From the NCBI RefSeq assembly GCF_032248455.1, contig NZ_JAVTTP010000001.1, positions 3,880,001 through 3,944,000 of the forward strand: DNA of 64,000 bases, given 5' to 3'. Made by a program: the position numbers and the translations under genes. This stretch comes from Pricia mediterranea. GTDB lineage: Bacteria > Bacteroidota > Bacteroidia > Flavobacteriales > Flavobacteriaceae. Within the stretch, counting starts at the first letter, position 1. The number at the start of each line of letters is the position of its first letter. This document shows, in pieces, positions 61,144 through 64,000 of this stretch. The notes beneath the pieces were generated by a model. The model was not told where the DNA came from. It saw only the letters and a program-made list of their open reading frames with translations, and ran no database searches.

Positions 61144-62424
61144 TTAAAGTTTACCGTCCACTTCACACGTCAAGACATTTTTTACATCGTAGAGAATCCC
61201 GCCTTGATCTAACAAATTGCGCAAATCTATGTCCAAAAATTGCCTATGTGAAACTGCGAGCACGATAGCGGCGTATTTTTTATTGGGCAAGGCATTTACA
61301 ATATCCAGACCGAGTTCCTTTTTTACTTCCTCTTTGGAAGCCCACGGATCGAATACCGTTACCTGCGAGCCGTAGGCCTTAAGGCTGTTGATGACATCGA
61401 TAGCTTTGGTATTTCGTACATCGGGACAGTTCTCTTTAAAGGTAATGCCTAATATTAGAATATCGGCGCCTTTTATTTTCATGTCCCGCTGGACCATCAA
61501 TTTTACGATTTCCGAAGCTACGTACTTACCCATGCCATCGTTCATACGGCGGCCAGCTAAAATGATTTCAGGATGATACCCAAAGGCTTGGGCCTTTTGC
61601 GCTAAATAATAAGGATCTACGCCGATACAGTGCCCTCCCACAAGTCCTGGACGGAACGGTAAAAAATTCCACTTGGTACCTGCAGCTTCCAGCACCGCAC
61701 TGGTGTCGATGGACATCAGGTTGAAAATCTTGGCCAATTCGTTGACAAAGGCAATATTGATATCCCGTTGGGAGTTTTCTATAACTTTGGCTGCTTCCGC
61801 GACTTTGATGGTGGGAGCCAAGTGGGTTCCGGCGGTAATGACCGAGGCATACAACTGGTCGACCTTCTTGCCGATTTCAGGAGTGGAACCGGAGGTTACC
61901 TTTAGAATCTTATCCACAGTATGCTCCTTGTCGCCGGGATTGATACGCTCAGGGGAATAACCGACAAAAAAATCCTCGTTGAACTTGAGTCCACTGATTT
62001 TCTCCAGAACCGGTACGCATTCTTCTTCCGTAACCCCAGGGTACACCGTAGATTCATAAATAACAACGTCTCCTTTTTTTAAGACTTTGCCCACGGTTTC
62101 GCTTGACTTGTAAAGCGGCGTCAAAATGGGTCGGTTGGTACTGTCGACGGGTGTCGGAACGGTGACGACGTAATAATTGCAATCTGAAATATCTTCCAAC
62201 TGATTCGAGCAAAAAAGGCCGGTTTCCATTTTGGGGCTCTCCGAAAGTACTTTCTTAAGCACATCATCAGCTACTTCTAGGGTGCTGTCAGTGCCAGAAC
62301 GTAGTTCTTTGATACGTTCTTCATTAATATCAAATCCCACCACAGGATATTTGGTGGCAAACAAACGTGCCAAAGGAAGACCTACATATCCGAGGCCGAT
62401 TACCGCGATTTTAATATCTTTCAT
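61144..62424 (-). CDS. tviB: UDP-N-acetylglucosamine 6-dehydrogenase, TviB/WbpA type
   Basis: 426 residues. NAD-binding KIAVIGLGYVGLPLAR at 5-20, YESTVYPG and VGYSPERINPGD, and the catalytic Cys266 in LVGGHCIGVDPYYL. Converts the CH2OH of a UDP-HexNAc to a carboxylate in two NAD steps. TviB makes UDP-GlcNAcA in the Vi antigen pathway. The 63-bp gap to the epimerase gene means one operon. Confidence 0.93.
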   Translation of the reverse strand: MKDIKIAVIGLGYVGLPLARLFATKYPVVGFDINEERIKELRSGTDSTLEVADDVLKKVLSESPKMETGLFCSNQLEDISDCNYYVVTVPTPVDSTNRPILTPLYKSSETVGKVLKKGDVVIYESTVYPGVTEEECVPVLEKISGLKFNEDFFVGYSPERINPGDKEHTVDKILKVTSGSTPEIGKKVDQLYASVITAGTHLAPTIKVAEAAKVIENSQRDINIAFVNELAKIFNLMSIDTSAVLEAAGTKWNFLPFRPGLVGGHCIGVDPYYLAQKAQAFGYHPEIILAGRRMNDGMGKYVASEIVKLMVQRDMKIKGADILILGITFKENCPDVRNTKAIDVINSLKAYGSQVTVFDPWASKEEVKKELGLDIVNALPNKKYAAIVLAVSHRQFLDIDLRNLLDQGGILYDVKNVLTCEVDGKL

Positions 62425-62487
62425 AAAGTTGTATTTCGTTACAGGTTGTATGTTTCAAAATTTGGACTGTCGATGAAGTGGTGTTGT

Positions 62488-63492
62488 CTATCCCCTGTCC
62501 AAATTCTCCCAGTACCAAGATACAGCCTCCTTGAGACCTTTTTCTATATCGTATTCGGGATCATAACCCAAAAGGTTCTTGGCTTTTTCTATGGAGGCTA
62601 GCGAATGTGGTACGTCTCCGGCACGCTCGGGTCCATGTTTCGGATGTATATCCTTGATCTTGGGGTCGAATTCCGAAAGATAATCCTTCAGTAATCCAAT
62701 CAGTTCAGTCAGGGTCGTACGTTCGCCATAGGCCACATTATACACCGTGTTGACAGCTTCGGGCGATGATGCCATAAGAGACCGTATATTGGCTTCGATT
62801 ACATTATCGATATACGTAAAATCCCGGGAAAAAGACCCATCACCGTTGATAGTAGGTGCTTCATGGTTGACCAATTGGATAACGAACTTGGGAATAACAG
62901 CAGCGTACGCCCCATTGGGGTCTTGCTGTCTTCCGAATACGTTAAAATAGCGGAGGCCGATGGTTTCCAAACCATAGGTCTTGGCAAAGACGTTTGCATA
63001 CAATTCGTTGACATATTTGGTAATCGCATACGGGGAAAGTGGCTTTCCAATAACTTCTTCGACCTTGGGCATTTCTTTCGAATCTCCATAGGTGGAGGAG
63101 CTCGCCGCGTAAACGAAACGTTTCACCTGAGCGTCACGGGCGGCGACCAACATGTTCAAAAACCCCGATACATTGACCTCGTTACTGGTTATCGGATCGT
63201 TGATAGAACGAGGTACCGAGCCCAAAGCCGCCTGATGCAGTATGTGGTCTACATTTTCTGTGGCCTTTTTACAGGTTTCGAGATCTCGAATATCGCCTTC
63301 AACGAATTCAAAATTTTCGCTATCGAGAAAAGCTTTTATATTTTCTCTCTTTCCGGTTGCCAAGTTGTCGAGACATCTGACCTTATTGCCATTTTGCAAC
63401 AGCCATTCACAGAGGTTCGAACCGATGAAACCGGCTCCGCCGGTTACAAGTATGTTTAAGTCAGAGGAAAAATTTACAGAGTGGAGAGACAT
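62488..63492 (-). CDS. tviC: UDP-N-acetylglucosamine(uronate) 4-epimerase, TviC/WbpP type
   Basis: 334 residues, extended [15 protein letters not shown] (16-26), AASSSTYGD with Ser132/133, and catalytic Tyr155/Lys159 (YAITK). Includes [15 protein letters not shown] as in TviC/WbpP-type epimerases. Together with TviB it would supply UDP-GalNAcA, or its amide after AsnB. The 5' leader has CATCTTTG, a near match to the -7 box. Confidence 0.9.
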   Translation of the reverse strand: MSLHSVNFSSDLNILVTGGAGFIGSNLCEWLLQNGNKVRCLDNLATGKRENIKAFLDSENFEFVEGDIRDLETCKKATENVDHILHQAALGSVPRSINDPITSNEVNVSGFLNMLVAARDAQVKRFVYAASSSTYGDSKEMPKVEEVIGKPLSPYAITKYVNELYANVFAKTYGLETIGLRYFNVFGRQQDPNGAYAAVIPKFVIQLVNHEAPTINGDGSFSRDFTYIDNVIEANIRSLMASSPEAVNTVYNVAYGERTTLTELIGLLKDYLSEFDPKIKDIHPKHGPERAGDVPHSLASIEKAKNLLGYDPEYDIEKGLKEAVSWYWENLDRG

Positions 63493-63619
63493 TTGAATTA
63501 TTTTTTCGGTGGTTCACACTCAATCGTGACCAAACCGGATGGTGGTTATTTAAATCCTGCAAAGATGTAAAAAAAATCTGTCCGTAACATCGTATTTCGT
63601 GCAAATGCTTTGATATACG

Positions 63620-64000
63620 CTAAGCGGACCGAATGTTTTTAAAATAGGCCTTATACCATTTCACAAACTTGCCGACCCCCTCATATACCGGTGTATCGGG
63701 CCGATAATCATAATCATCAATAAGGTCATCGACATCCGCCCAGGTCCGCTCGACATCGCCGGGCTGCATGGGTAACATCTCCTTTTCCGCTTTTTTGCCC
63801 ACGTGTTTTTCGATGGCTTCGATAAAGTCGGACAGCTGTACGGTGTTGTTGTTGCCTATGTTATAAATTTCGTACAACTTCCGGTCGGGGACGGGCTTTT
63901 CGATAATACGGGCGACGCCCTCGACGATATCATCGATATAGGTGAAGTCCCGCTGCATCTTGCCGTGGTTGAATACCTTGATGGGGCGGTCGTTCATAAT
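63620..64000 (-). CDS. NAD-dependent epimerase, C-terminal part (UDP-glucuronate 4-epimerase-like), cut by window
   Basis: The frame continues past the right edge; only the last ~126 residues are seen. RPIKVFNHGKMQRDFTYIDD, YNIGNNNTVQLSDFI and the MQPGDVERTWADVDD segment match the C-terminal domain of UDP-glucuronate epimerases. Supplies UDP-GalA or another UDP-uronate for the polysaccharide. The head of the locus (Wza/Wzc export genes are usual there) lies outside the window. Confidence 0.85.
   Translation of the reverse strand: MMNDRPIKVFNHGKMQRDFTYIDDIVEGVARIIEKPVPDRKLYEIYNIGNNNTVQLSDFIEAIEKHVGKKAEKEMLPMQPGDVERTWADVDDLIDDYDYRPDTPVYEGVGKFVKWYKAYFKNIRSA

Overview
The window is chromosomal DNA from a member of the Bacteroidota, most likely a marine flavobacterium (Flavobacteriaceae). 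This rests on a TamB/LptD/MlaD envelope set of Bacteroidota type, BshA for bacillithiol, no Shine-Dalgarno dependence, several -7 promoter boxes of the TAnnTTTG form, lipoproteins with an acidic run just after the lipidated Cys, and a sulfation module typical of marine polysaccharide producers. No rRNA, tRNA or CRISPR array was recognised.

Region 1 (1-20.6 kb) is ordinary core genome, mostly on the + strand and of moderate GC: the 3' part of tamB; a laterally mobile-looking four-helix-bundle gene set between 7-bp tandem repeats; pfkA and gap; a GlcNAc-kinase-like gene; lptD (- strand); an N-acetylmuramoyl-L-alanine amidase; an MlaD/MCE protein; a membrane Fe-S protein with its HdrB/GlpC-like CCG partner; a small conserved protein; a GH3/beta-lactamase fusion; bshA; and an OmpA protein followed by a second 7-bp repeat block.

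Region 2 (20.7-64 kb) is a large surface-polysaccharide locus, almost all on the - strand and read right to left. It opens with nucleotide-sugar genes (UDP-glucuronate epimerase-like fragment, TviC-like epimerase, TviB-like dehydrogenase), a MurJ-type flippase and a glutamine-dependent AsnB amidotransferase. These together suggest an N-acetylgalactosaminuronic acid that may be amidated. Several GT4 glycosyltransferases, an O-antigen ligase/polymerase, two sulfotransferases, a polysaccharide deacetylase and a formyltransferase follow. Next comes a tight operon: PglC-like phosphoglycosyl transferase, GT2, ATP-grasp, HAD, formyltransferase, PIG-L deacetylase, two FemAB/GNAT proteins, MBOAT and SGNH. 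This operon looks like initiation of the repeat unit plus N- and O-acyl decoration.

Inside this locus, on the opposite strand, sits a compact PAPS operon (cysQ, a double DUF2061 protein, cysC, cysD, cysN) without any APS/PAPS reductase in the window. With the two sulfotransferases it indicates that activated sulfate is made for sulfating the polysaccharide. Two paralogous surface lipoproteins with a shared parallel beta-helix and different N-terminal modules flank this sulfation segment, together with an asparagine-synthetase homologue that lacks the glutaminase cysteine and an AT-rich alpha/beta-hydrolase-like orphan. An intact IS3-family element (about 1.33 kb, imperfect 29-bp inverted repeats, probable 3-bp TTA duplication, T TTT TTA slippery site) lies in the middle of the locus. 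The most interesting part is this sulfation plus beta-helix plus unusual amidotransferase/acylation gene set. Its components belong to known families, but the combination and the final glycan structure cannot be read from sequence alone.
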